Below are positions 1 to 10,849 of a stretch of DNA of 64,000 bases, one piece after another (positions within the stretch are counted from its first letter, which is position 1; each line of letters opens with the position of its first letter). Under the pieces are notes generated by a model that saw only the letters and a program-made list of their open reading frames with translations, was not told the DNA's origin and searched no databases. The stretch is from Dryococelus australis (lineage: Eukaryota > Arthropoda > Insecta > Phasmatodea > Phasmatidae): contig CM057002.1 of assembly GCA_029891345.1 (NCBI GenBank), positions 64,994,590 to 65,058,589 on the forward strand, in the 5' to 3' direction. A program made the translations under genes and the position numbers.

Positions 1-427
1 ATAACTATGATATAATAAAAATATATACTTCTAATATTCCACCGGGTTTCCATTGTGTTACTTTGGGTTCTACTATACAAGAAAACTTTTAAAACAGTCA
101 AAATCATATATCTTGAAAGATATTCTCGTGTGTATAAAAAATTAGGATGCCACAACCTTTATCGTTAACTTGCAATGATATGTTTCTGAGATGACGCAGT
201 ATGTGGATTATACAATTCTCCTTATTTAAAGATGTAAAGCGCATAGCAGAATTGTAAGATATTTAATTAGAATATGATAAGCGCCTCACACATCACGAAA
301 TGGCATAACGTCACTTGAAACGAAATGTAACAGGAAGACAGGAAATATCGGTTCAGTATATCTACGGTGTGTTTTTATTTACATGACTACGCTTTTGGAA
401 TGAAATATCACAAATTGCAACCTACAT
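1..427. other. AT-rich sequence, nothing recognised
   Basis: No coding-like frame, RNA gene or clear repeat is visible here. Confidence 0.6.
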
Positions 428-1670
428 TAGCCCAACGATGGCACTTGATTGTAAAGGTTGCCACTACGTTGGGCTGGAGCACTAACAGTTAATACAAAGT
501 TGGGCCAACAGAAATACCAACGAAAATTTGGTTTCGTTGGTCATGTGTTGGATACTTGTTGGAAAACATAATGTTAGCATTTGGAATGTAACCTTTTGTT
601 GGGCCATCACTGTATAACGAACATTGTGCCAGCAACGACAATTGTAATATTTCTGATGAAATAAAACAACAATTTTGAAAGCTATTTTTTTTTAAACACA
701 CATACGATATTTGATTTAAAACTGACTTCGTTGGTGATGTGTACGTTACTTCTTGAAAAATATGCTGTTGGCATTTGGAATGCAAAAAATTGTTCGACCA
801 ACACTTTACAACCAACGTAAATTCACTGAGAGAAAATAATCGTTTTAGATGGAAAATAACACTTTTAATTTTCATAGCATATGAAGACTTCGTACTATAT
901 ATATATATATATATATATTCATTCCTCATGTGTTGAAACAATGTTGCGAACATAAGAGTTGGTGGTAGATTCTTTTTATTACATTACGTCAAAATACTAT
1001 TGCAGACATTACGCCAACATAGGATAATATTAATGTTTTCTAAATAAATACGTATATAACTAATTTTATTTTGTTACTGGTTTAGGATTTAAGTACAGTA
1101 ATTAATTTAAATAAATTTTCTGTTTTGGTTGTGTATTGTAAAATGCACGGTCATGTCTGGTTTCTATATTAGTAAAATGTGTCTTATATACAACAAAATT
1201 AATACCTAATATATTATACTGCAATACTATGATATGTGCTTATTGCTGCAACTGTCACAAGAAGTTACAGTCGTGTAGTTGATAACACATCGAGCTAATT
1301 ACTTGATGGGTGAGAGTTCAAGTTCAACATATTTAAATAGTAAAGTTAAGTGAATATAGATGAATGACAATAAGGTAAACCAATTTTCGTAATTTTTAGA
1401 TAGCGTGTAAAACGTATTAAAAACCTGGTGACCAACGTTCGCCGAATTTTGTACATTAATTTGCATTATGTATGCAATAACATAACCTGCCACCGAATTA
1501 CAAATGTAGAAACATGACGGCAAGTCTGTGGATGGTAAATTACCATGTGAAAGCCTTTCTGAAAGATAAATAAACTACTCTCAAAAATTTGTACACACCT
1601 GTAACATTATATTGGGTCAATGTATTATTTCATTTTACATCCAACCTAAAAATTATGTTGAGCCAACATT
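428..1670. repeat. Repeat rich in GTTGGGCC / GCCCAAC motifs
   Basis: The palindrome GTTGGGCCAAC lies at 499-509 and a variant GTTGAGCCAAC at 1657-1667. Half-motifs (CCCAACG, CGTTGGGCT, CGTTGGTC, GTTGGGCC, ACCAACG) recur between 431 and 820. An imperfect hairpin at about 430-477 pairs GCCCAACG with CGTTGGGC. Self-similar short inverted motifs like these are typical of subterminal regions of non-autonomous DNA transposons. No clear ends were found, so the limits are approximate. The open frame at 489-953 on the minus strand has no recognisable protein character. Confidence 0.4.
893..920. repeat. (AT)n microsatellite
   Basis: Uninterrupted TA dinucleotide run. Confidence 0.9.
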
Positions 1671-2163
1671 GACCTGCGTGACATGCGAACACTTACAGCC
1701 ATAAAAATAAATTTATTTTGCATAAACTTTGACGTGTAAATTTTTCCATTATTGTTTAAAGTTTTGTTGACATTAAGAGACTACGAATTTCTTCAAAAGT
1801 CGCGCGTAGAGTTCAAAGCTTTATATTACTAAATCTCACATGGAAATTCTTCCACTCTCAAACAACTATGAACAGACACGATGTCTTTATATTGTAATGA
1901 GAAGCGTTTTTAAAATTTGGGGAAGAAATTCTCTTGTTGACAAACCATATGAGAAACTTAAAACTACAGTAGCCATGGAATATTTTTTCCTACGGAGATT
2001 GAGAGGAAAATACATACGAATATTCCAAATACATGACACAATAATGTATAAGAATAGCATAAAGTTCATACATGTATAGGAACATATGTGTCTAATAATG
2101 TGCATACACATACATATAAGTTTACAGTACTGGGTGGATTATTTATTATTGGCCCACAGAATA
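1671..2163. other. AT-rich spacer, nothing recognised
   Basis: Two overlapping 74-79-codon frames on opposite strands (1840-2111) have no homology I can recognise and look like chance openings. Confidence 0.5.
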
Positions 2164-2903
2164 TAGCCTATTCGTAGTATATTCCAAGTGTGCTATTTAT
2201 TTTTTAATTCATCCAATGTATGGCGTGTTTGGTTGTTTACTATGTGTGTCTTGTTAATAATCGTCAAGCGCTTTATACTTCTGTCAACATAAAAGTATAT
2301 TATTTTTGGTTAAATTGAGCTTTTACTTACAATTTGTCTTTTTATTATAATCTTCAATTTAAAATAAATGACAGTAATAACATAGAGAATGTAAGTATGT
2401 TGGTATTACCTATTAAGAAATAGTTCTCATGCAAAATAGTATTATAGTCTGTTCACTGTAAAATGAGCACTTTTGAAAGCCCTGCTTAAGATAAACTTGT
2501 ATGCACGTTGTGTAGTCTGCCGCCTTATGTAAAATTACATTGCCATGGGCCTCATCGCTTTATTCATGCGTCGGTCAAGCAAAACTGTGAAATTATTAGT
2601 AAAGTAAATATTTTACGAATCTGCTTGTTTTTACATTTCGATACATAAAAAAAGAAAGCTTAAGAAATAATTTAAGTTGTAAAAAGTAGTTACCTAAACG
2701 TTTTATTTGACGTTAAGGTAGGTAACTGCTTCGAATCCAATGTGACCAACTTTACTGGGCGCATGTCACTCAGTGCGCCCGTCAAAATATATGCAGGTAG
2801 GGGCAGTAACTTTTTTCTTCGGTTGATGTCAAAACCCAACAAACACAACCAGAACGGGCCGGAATCGAGCCGCTAAGAGATAGCCGACAAACTCCGGCCA
2901 GAT

Positions 2904-3010
2904 GATGCCGGCCCGTTGTCTTATGCCGGAAGCAGCCCGATGGACGGTAGCAAGATGCCGGCCCGTTGTCTTATGCCGGAAGCAGCCCGATGGACGGTGG
3001 CAAGATGCCG
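2904..3010. repeat. 50-bp tandem repeat inside element C
   Basis: Units begin GATGCCGGCCC at 2904 and 2954, with a truncated third start at 3004. The two full units differ by one base near the end (GTAGC versus GTGGC). The high similarity suggests recent duplication. Confidence 0.85.
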
Positions 3011-3187
3011 GCCCAGCAAAGGCTGGATGTTATTACGATGCCGAGCCTGCAGCGGGCATGATGTCCAGAAATAAGCAGTAGAACCACGAAAGAACCTTAA
3101 CTTTTTGATTACAAATTTTAATAATTTTTATTACCTATTTACATATAGTTTTTTTATTTACTTCTCAACACATTATATGATATGAAA

Positions 3188-3265
3188 GTATTTTGCTTGC
3201 TGAGTGCGGGATTCGAACCCAAGACCCTTGAGTGGAGAGTACAGCATGCTAACGTACACAGCACA
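3188..3265 (-). repeat. tRNA-like (SINE head) sequence
   Basis: On the minus strand the block contains GGGTTCGAATCCCGC, a good pol III B box / T-arm, at about 3204-3218. It is preceded by GTTAGCATGCTG, resembling a D-arm / A box. The flanks do not pair into a full acceptor stem, so this is a tRNA-derived repeat and not a functional tRNA gene. Confidence 0.5.
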
Positions 3266-4152
3266 AATTATGACACAAATTATTATCAGTAAATTTATCA
3301 ATTCAATTTCAATATAACAAATATTTATAAAACATTGATTATTTAAAAACTCTTTCTTCGTTTCTTCAAAGGCTTGCAAACAGAATAGTTTTTGTTAGTT
3401 TTTTATATATCTGTCGGATGGTTGCACAAATGTAAAAAAATTCGAAGTAAAAAAATGCCCTGGACTACCACGTGACACATATATAATCATGAAAAAAACA
3501 TGTTGACGGTTAACACATGGCCTCAAAAAAGACATCATGCCATTAACAACTAGCTAACATCTTGCCTGTTCAAAAAAACACCTTCAAAAAGTTTGTCGGC
3601 AAAAATACATACTATTTTGTATCTTTATTGTGATGAAGAGCCATGTCTCGAAAACGTTAGCATGCCGGAATAAATAAGAAGACGGCCAGCTTACTGAAAA
3701 AATAAAGATGATATATCGGAATCGGGCCGGAATATTATTTTTTATATTGGCGACATGTTGGCTGTGAGATACCACGCCGACATAATTTAGGTGATATCCA
3801 TCTGTTATCCAAAAAAATACAGTGGTCGTTGTCGTTTTTCTAACGGCAAACATACTGTCTCAAAAAAGACATCACGCCGTTGTCAGATGGCTATCTCCTG
3901 GCATAGAAACGACAGTTGCCGACAGAACAGGTATCGGGCCGACACTTTGCCGACAGGTTGTGTTTGCTGGGAAGTGCTCACTTTATCGTGAACTGCCTTT
4001 AAACTGATTGCGTACGAGTGCAGTTTGTTGTCTTCTTGGGGTTGTTTTCTAGACTTGTTTAAGCTTAATTTGAATGAGGCGGAGGAATAATACGCCGAAA
4101 GTAGGACATTAACAGGGCTTCAGAGAAACTGGAAGTAACGATGAATGGACTA

Positions 4153-4243
4153 CTTACTGTGTATACCTCATTCCGATGTTAATATCATTACCTTCTCCCG
4201 TATTTGTCTCTTACCTGAGGTTATATTGGATAGCACTGCTCAG
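4153..4243. other. Spacer between B copies 1 and 2
   Basis: About 90 bp with no match to either repeat family. Confidence 0.6.
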
Positions 4244-5111
4244 ATATAGTCTTTTCGAGGTTTTTTTCACGCGTCTTTAATGAAACCTTTGAAATATATC
4301 CCAATGCATTACGTGATTGGTTGTTTTCTAAACGTGTCACGTATTATAGACTGTTCACGGTAAAATGAGCACTTTTCAACGCCCTGCTTAAGATGTACTT
4401 GAATGCACGTTGTGTGTTCTTTCGCCTTATGTAAAATTAACACTGGCGATGGCCTCATCACTTTATCCATGCGTCGGTCCAGCGAAACTGTAAAATCATA
4501 ATAAAAGTAAACATATCTGCTTATTTTTACACTTCGACGAATTAAAAAAAAAAAAAAAAAAAAAACAGAAAGCAATGAAAATAATTTAAGTTATCACCAA
4601 TGGTTACCCAACAATTTTTGTTCCACGTTAATATATGGAACTGCTTTCACCTCCATCGTTTCCAGCTTTATTTGGACATGTCACTCAGTGCGCCCGTTGA
4701 AATATATGCAGGAAGGAGCAGTATTTTTTTTGTAAGGTTGATTTCAAAAGTGCTCACTTGATCTTGAATAGCCTTTACAAGCGTTTTATAATTGTGATAA
4801 TATTAAAGTAACTTATTTCTAATTAAATTTAACTTTTACTTACACTCTGTCTATAAAATATAATATTTAATTAATTATTAACATGAATAAATACAAGGGA
4901 TTTGGGGGGAGGTGTGTTGGTAATGCCTATTAAGAAATAGATCTCATGGGAAATAATCTTGCACCTAGTGCGCACGAATTCAGTGCAGTGTCCCTATGGT
5001 GTAGTTATCTATGCTCAGTTAAGCTTTGTTTGCATGAAGCGGAAGTATACCCTGGAAGTATAAATTTAGCAGGGCTTCACAAATGTCAGAAGTAACCGTG
5101 AATAGCCCATA
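4244..5111 (+). mobile_element. Family B element, copy 2, split by family A copy 2
   Basis: The left end reads ATATAGTCTTTTCGAGG and the right end reads AAGTAACCGTGAATAGCC. The A insert occupies 4347-4775. Removing it leaves about 434 bp, and the junction CGTAT/CAAGCG rejoins as in copy 3 (reverse complement). Copy 3 follows immediately in inverted orientation. Confidence 0.75.
4347..4775 (+). mobile_element. Family A element, copy 2 (429 bp), nested in B copy 2
   Basis: Left end TAGACTGTTCACGGTAAAAT; right end CTCACTTGATCTTGAATAGC plus CTT, forming imperfect terminal inverted repeats of about 35 bp. It is flanked by TA at 4345-4346 and 4776-4777. The interior contains a poly-A tract and the family-typical stretch CACTCAGTGCGCCCG. 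The minus-strand frame at 4309-4575 is a chance opening. Confidence 0.85.
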
Positions 5112-5546
5112 TATAATCCATTCACATTTATTTCAGACTTTTCTGAAGCCGTGCTAATGTTCTACTTCCAGGATATTTCTCCCCCTCGTACAGACTAAAC
5201 TTCACAAGTCTGGAGAATTACACCAGAGGGACAACGCGCCACATTCGTGCGCACTCAGTTGTAATGATATCTTGTATACAAATTGTTTCTCACTAGACGT
5301 TACCAACATACCTATTTCCTCCCTGTTTTTTATTCAAATTAATTTATCAATGAAGCATTATAATTTATAGATAAGATGTTAATAACATTTCAATTTAACA
5401 GGGAAAAAAAAGTAACTTCTATGAACACAAGTATAAAACGCTTGTGATACAGGGCGTATTTAGGAAATAACCAAACACGTCATACGTGGGGAGATTTTTC
5501 AACGGCTTGATTCAAAAAGGCCGAAGAAACTGTGAATAGGCTATAG
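5112..5546 (-). mobile_element. Family B element, copy 3 (435 bp), inverted and uninterrupted
   Basis: This is the reference copy for family B. It ends GAAGAAACTGTGAATAGG at the right and begins TATAATCCATTCACATTT at the left, giving terminal inverted repeats related to TATAGCCTATTCAC. It lies tail-to-tail with copy 2, so the two form a long imperfect palindrome apart from the A insert. No coding frame. Confidence 0.75.
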
Positions 5547-5559
5547 AAGTGATTACAAC

Positions 5560-6250
5560 TTCACCTCGCACGGAGCTGCGTATTATTTTTCCAGGCCAGC
5601 CTATTAACGACTGGGCGTTCACGATGACACGACGGGGGAGGGGGAACTTCACCCCCCCCCCCCTTTCCCACAACCCTTCCAACGAGACCAGAGTTTCGCT
5701 TCCGCGCGCTCATATTTCGTAATCAATTCACGTCTCCGCTGATGAGGATTTAATAGGTATAAAACAACGTACTGGCGCCATATTCCCGCCAACGTACGGC
5801 CTTCGTTTCGCAGCGCGAGCGGTGAATTTGTCACTTGGGGATGCTACCCCTTCCAAACCCCCTTATCAATCTCTACACTTCCACGGCTACCCCACACGGC
5901 CGATATGAGGGGGGGGGGGGCCGGAATCCGAAAAGATAGCTCCGGGTCACACCGTGATTAATTAGCCCGCTCGTAATTTAACCGCGTGAAGAGCTCGTGA
6001 GCCAGGGGGAGTTGGAAATGGAAGGGGGTGTTGGTAGGGTGGTCGAAAATCCGGGACGCTATCTGGACGACAGCAGTCTCTGATTCATCACCCGGCCGCA
6101 CGAGATACCCCCGCTGAGGGGAGAGCTTGTCGAAAACGTTACCTCCCGAGAAGTCTCGAAAATTTTTTCCAGTGAGAATTTGCAAACACTCTCATCGCAG
6201 CCGTTGAATCACGCAGTCACCACGAAGAGCGCTTTAATTTTTAGTGACAT
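5560..6250. other. GC- and CpG-rich block without ORF
   Basis: This block contrasts sharply with its AT-rich surroundings, with many CG dinucleotides, a C10-type run near 5651 and a G run near 5910. No recognisable exon is seen; short minus-strand frames (5649-5834, 5958-6185) show no known motif. It could be an unmethylated CpG-island-like regulatory region or a GC-rich old repeat. Confidence 0.4.
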
Positions 6251-6600
6251 GAAGTAGTGACCGCGTCACTACCTTGGAAATAACAAGTTATTTTCAGCTA
6301 GCTGAACATATTTAATAATTTAACTAAAAGTCTCTATTTATACCTAACATAATACGAATTGGGTTAATTTTCGCCGCCACTGGCCTTTAAATCATTTACT
6401 TAGACCTTAGACATATCTCTCACTCAACAATATTATCATTTGCACTTAATTAGTGTCTCTAACGTTCGTATTTCAGGTAATATATTTTAGTTATTATTTA
6501 TGAATGTTATTGAATATATACACATAATGAATACAACACAGCTGCTTTTATTTTTTAGATAAATTTTTTATTTTAGTATACCTAGACCATATTAAGCGTC
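6251..6600. other. AT-rich spacer, nothing recognised
   Basis: No repeat or coding signal seen. Confidence 0.5.
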
Positions 6601-8796
6601 AAAATTATCCAAGGGAAACATTCATTTTCGGCCTATACTTTTCGTATGAAAGAAAGGGTTATGGGATCACTTTCATGGCTGTGTTACTGTGAATGTATGC
6701 GTGTGTTTTGGCGTGTGTGTCTGTGCGCGACCACATTTCTATTTTTAAACTAGTTAACCGAATTTCACCAAACTCGGTGCACTAAGTAAAACTGCCTTAT
6801 TTTTATAGTTTTCGACCACGCAAGGCACTTCCAAAAAAAGGCAGCTATTTTAAAAATATAGGTTGATATGTGTCATAGCTCGGAAACCGTTTTACAGATT
6901 TAAACCATATTTTGTGTGCTGACGTCGCAGGTTGTGAGTATTGAATTATAGTAGTGAATAATTTAGTAGTGAAGATAGCGTCACATAAAGTAATAAGGTT
7001 TTTATGTTATATCAGTGAAATTACTTAACCAATTCTCGCAAGATTTGTAGCGTATGTAGTACTATGATAGACTAGGTAAATGTAAGATATTAGGCCTACA
7101 CTTACTTAAATTCTGATTTCTAAAATGGCGACCGCTCAAATATTTTAATATTATTTGGTATAACTACGATAGCGTTCGACAAATTCTAACCAGATTTTGT
7201 ACGCCAACAGTATCAATCACAATCATCATATAAGCCAAAAAACAACCAATTATGTTCACCATTTTGTAAAATAGCACAAAATGGTTTAATAAATGTGTTG
7301 ATTAATATCTCGGAAGCAATTGGGAGATTGCTACCAAATTTTTCCAGTAATTAGTAATGCAGCAGTTTATATGTACAAATACGTTAAAAGTATTCCAGGC
7401 ACTTATTTTCAAAATTGTGACCATGTATCTATATTAGCATACTATAGTATATCTTCGAAACCGTTTAATCAATTCCAACTTAACTTTGTGTACTGGAAGT
7501 ACATATAACAAACATCAAATGTGTCTAAGTGGAGCCTCCTTAGGGCTCCATTAAGTAAAGAATTTCTACACTAATAAATAAATATTTTATGTAATATCTT
7601 GTGAAACAACTGACCGATTCCTACCAAATATGGCCAACAAATAGTATTGTGGTAGGTTGTGTTAAATTATATGTTTTAGGTTTGTCGTACACTTATTATA
7701 AATGTCGGCCGTATAGCTATTTTCGTAATGTATCTTATATCGTCGAAACGATGTATTTAATTGCAATGAAACTCTGTATGCTGGCTGTATATACTAGAAC
7801 CATTAAATGTGTTCATGCAAAATCTCTGTTATTCTCCATTTTGTAAAATAGTATCGCATGAAAAATTAAAACTATGCGATATCTCTGAAAAGAAAACTAT
7901 TTCTACCAAATTTGGTAAACCAGTAGCACTACCACGTAAACTTATAAATTTTGAGTGTGTCGAACATACTTTTTCAAAATCGCTACTATATAAAATTTTT
8001 AACTCAGTATTTTTTATCTACGAAACTACAAAACAATTTTCAACGTAACTTTGTATGATGTCAGTATCAAATATATAAGTAAAAATTGTCTTTAAAAAAG
8101 CCTCATGTCTCCGCCATTCTGTAAAAGACGGCTCCATATGAGATAATACGTAGAAATTTTATGACGTACCTTGGGAAATAACCAAATGATTTCTTGGAAT
8201 TTGACGAAGTAGTTTTACTGTGGTAGGCTATGTTAAATTATATGTTTTATGTCCGAACAGCGCCTTTACAAACATTTTAGTGTGCTATAACTACAAAACT
8301 ATGTAACACATTTATGTTTAACTTTGTATGTTGTATTTATGGGATTCGTCAAATGCGCTAATACGTAAACTTTTTGCCCTCCATTAATGAAGATCGTTCA
8401 TTACATGAACAGTGGCGGTTTCATGCTATATTTCGAGGGCCACTCAACCAATTCACACAAAGTTTCACGAAATATAGCTACGGTAAGGTATGAAAATTAA
8501 TATGTAGTATCTGCGGCTCGCATGTTGCAATCTGGTTTATATAAATAATTCATAGTAATTTGTCGTGTCTATGAAAAATTCCAACCAAAGTATGTATGCA
8601 AACAGTATTAATTAGAAGCATCATTTATGCATACAGAAATCCTCTTTCGACATAATTTTCAAATTAGTGTCAGGCGAATAAAATGAATTTTTCCGGAATA
8701 ATTCAACTTATTTCTACAATGTTGCACACCTTAAGAAGGCCATGCAATATTACATAATTTTAATGAGGTCTGACACTGATTTTCCAAATGGCAGCC

Positions 8797-8844
<48 letters not shown>

Positions 8845-9080
8845 CACATCTGTTTCACAATTTAACCAAATTCAATTGACATTTTTTTAAGATGATAATA
8901 TCTATTATAAACATCGAATATAGAAACTAGTCTTAAGGTAATTTAGGTATATTAAAAAAATGTTATATGCCATATCTCTGAGACTTATCAACCTATTTCC
9001 ATCAAATTTTTCACACAGGTAGCGTTATGGTAAGCCATGTAAACTTTTGTATTTTTTTTTTTTTTTATGATTCAGACACT
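6600..9080 (+). repeat. Ancient degenerate tandem array, ~142-bp unit (~285-bp dimer)
   Basis: A recurring phrase of the form ATATCTCNGAAACC followed by CAACCGATTCC and ACCAAATTTGG appears near 6871, 7003, 7165, 7305, 7445, 7591, 7735, 7878, 8020, 8288, 8433, 8560 and 8970. Spacing is mostly 140-146 bp. Alternate copies are more alike (ACCAAATTT type versus AACTTTGTATGCTG type), which implies a two-unit period. The copies are very diverged and indel-ridden. Frames at 7320-8048 follow the repeat and are not genes. Confidence 0.6.
8800..8842. repeat. (AT)n microsatellite
   Basis: Pure TA run within the degenerate array. Confidence 0.95.
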
Positions 9081-9464
9081 TATTTTCAAAATGATGGCTA
9101 TGTAGATAATTTATGTTAGTGAACCCTATCATTCAAACCGATATACTGATTACATCCGAAGTTGATGATCCGAATCCTACCTCCGTCTTGCAGTTGATAG
9201 CAAGCTAGCTTAATGTTACGAGTTTTTCTTAATTAGTACCCCAGGTATATCACTCGTGTATTTTAATCGTCTTAGTACTGTTTGACATGTATATGGTTTC
9301 ATCTCTACTAACATTTCTGCCAATGAGACGTTAACGTCTACCTGCTATCAAAGTCTTTATGAACTTCACTAAAATTTATTTTCACCCATGTAGAAGAAAG
9401 TAGACTCATTAGTTATCAGTACTTTCTTGTTATAGATTTTGGTGATATATTAGGACATCGTGAC

Positions 9465-9465
<1 letters not shown>
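9081..9465. other. Nothing recognised
   Basis: AT-rich sequence with no coding-like frame or identified repeat. Confidence 0.5.

Positions 9466-9532
<67 letters not shown>
9466..9532. repeat. (AT)n microsatellite
   Basis: Pure TA run of about 67 bp. Confidence 0.95.
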
Positions 9533-9536
<4 letters not shown>

Positions 9537-10279
9537 TTTCGAATTTAAATTTTACCTCCTCAGTCAAAATTGAAATCCGAGCGTACGACAAACCGATTAC
9601 CAAGAAATACTTTTCATTACCTTCTAACAACATGAACACTCGATGTAGTCTAACGCGTTATATTTTATATTTATTATTATTTTTTAATTTGTGGGGAAAA
9701 AATAAACACTGTTAAAATTCTTGTATCTCGTGTAATTATTTTTTCAAAAAGTAATTTTCCTCTATTTTCATATTTTGTATTCGTTGGTATCACTTTATAT
9801 CATGAGAGAAATTTATGGAATTTGCTTAAAACCAAAAAATAATATTTTTTTGTCTCTATAACGCTCTTCAGCTTAGAGTATTCTAAGGGTCTCTTAGGTG
9901 TAAGTTACAGTTAATAATTATGATATAAATCTGGGAAGGGGTATTCCTCCCCCCTCCCTTTTCCATCTTCTTACATTTAGACATCAGTGGTAGCCACAAC
10001 AAGCATGTTACCGGATGCAATAATATTACGAAATTGTTCATAAACTGATGAGAACTAAGTTAGCGCACTGAGAATGTTATATGCCTACATAAATTTGACA
10101 TATTCAGCAGAAAGTTGAGGTTTTTGTTTTATAATAGGCATTAATTTCGTCATACTATTTGTCATACTCTTCTGTTCAATGATGATCAGTTTTGTACAGG
10201 AAAGGTGAAAGCTACTTAAGATATTCACCATTCTTACTGAACATTAAGTAATTGAGAAATAATGTTGTTTAGGATTTTG
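9533..10279. other. AT-rich spacer, nothing recognised
   Basis: Only a short CT-rich tract (about 9950-9965) stands out. Confidence 0.5.
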
Positions 10280-10348
10280 AATTAGTTCCCTATTAGTTTG
10301 CAATTAGTTTCCTATTAGTTTGCAATTAGTTCCCTATTAGTTTGCAAT
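10280..10348. repeat. 22-bp tandem repeat, 3 copies
   Basis: Units AATTAGTTCCCTATTAGTTT plus GC start at 10280, 10302 and 10324; the middle unit has one substitution. Confidence 0.95.
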
Positions 10349-10454
10349 TAGCATACTGATACGATGCAAGCTAATACACGATCTGTGAAGATTTGTCAAC
10401 ACAATAATGTTGTATAATTCGTCTGCAAATAAAACAAAAGGCATGAGTTAAAAC

Positions 10455-10640
10455 GACGGTGCTATGTACTAGCCAGACTTATCACCTCTCACTAAGGCGG
10501 ACGGGGTTCGATTCCCGGATTTTCGTACGTGGTAATCAAGTCGGACGATGCTGCTCGTCAATAGGTTTTCTCAGCGATCTCCCATTTCTCCATCTTTGCA
10601 TTTCAGGGCTACTAGCTTACGTCGTCGTACACCCCAGCCT
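10455..10640 (+). mobile_element. tRNA-derived SINE (family S1)
   Basis: The head carries GGGGTTCGATTCCCGG (B box / T-arm) at about 10505-10520. The body, TCGGACGATGCTGCTCGTCA through GTTTTCTCAGCGATCTCCC, matches the minus-strand copy at 42.1-42.3 kb in order and spacing. SINEs of this type are transcribed by RNA polymerase III and depend on LINE machinery. The 3' limit is uncertain. Confidence 0.6.
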
Positions 10641-10764
10641 GACGGAAGAACGAACACGATGACACGAGGATAAAGGTTGGAGCGTCGACGGAACGGAACT
10701 GCTGGGGAAACGGGAGCACCCGGGAAAAACACGCTGATCACCGGCAACGGTAGCGACGGAAATC

Positions 10765-10832
10765 TAACTCGGATCACCACGTGGCGAGCCGACAAGCTAA
10801 CTCGGATCACCATATGGCAAGCCGAGTGCTGC
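10765..10832. repeat. 34-bp tandem duplication
   Basis: AACTCGGATCACCACGTGGC and AACTCGGATCACCATATGGC start 34 bp apart, each followed by a related GAGCCGA / AAGCCGA segment. Confidence 0.85.
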
Positions 10833-10849
10833 AAACAATAATTACTCCC

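Larger units (their letters stand above)
2835..3971. mobile_element. Element C, 1.14 kb, nested in family A copy 1
   Basis: It is bounded by 16-bp inverted ends CCCAACAAACACAACC (2835-2850) and GGTTGTGTTTGCTGGG (3956-3971), with one mismatch. It interrupts family A precisely inside the sequence TCAAAAGTGCTCAC near the A right end. The flanks suggest a short AA target duplication. Inside are a tandem 50-bp repeat, a tRNA-like block on the minus strand and a right half with repeated GCCGAC/GGGCCG motifs. No transposase frame is present, so it is non-autonomous. Superfamily not identified. Confidence 0.65.
2445..3999 (+). mobile_element. Family A element, copy 1, nested in B and split by element C
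   Basis: The left end is TAGTCTGTTCACTGTAAAAT and the right end is GCTCACTTTATCGTGAACTG followed by CCTT, matching other A copies. The insert is flanked by TA (2443-2444 and 4000-4001). The empty site aligns without gap to B copy 2 around 4940-4970. Without the C insert at 2835-3971 the element is about 420 bp, the usual A length. It contains no protein-coding frame. Confidence 0.8.
2164..4152 (+). mobile_element. Family B element, copy 1, split by a family A element
   Basis: The left end begins with TATAGCCTATTCG and the right end finishes GAAGTAACGATGAATGGAC, the same ends as B copies 2 and 3. Left part 2164-2444 and right part 4000-4152 are contiguous in the other copies. Removing the insert leaves about 432 bp, matching the 435-bp uninterrupted copy 3. 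No coding capacity is visible, so this is a non-autonomous terminal-inverted-repeat (MITE-like) element. Ends are accurate to a few bases. Confidence 0.75.

Noticed and set aside
489..953. 154-codon minus-strand frame
   Set aside because: It includes a translated (AT)n microsatellite (Tyr-Ile repeats) and repeat motifs; not protein-like.
3188..3265. Functional tRNA gene on the minus strand
   Set aside because: The T-arm is good but no acceptor stem or convincing anticodon arm can be paired.
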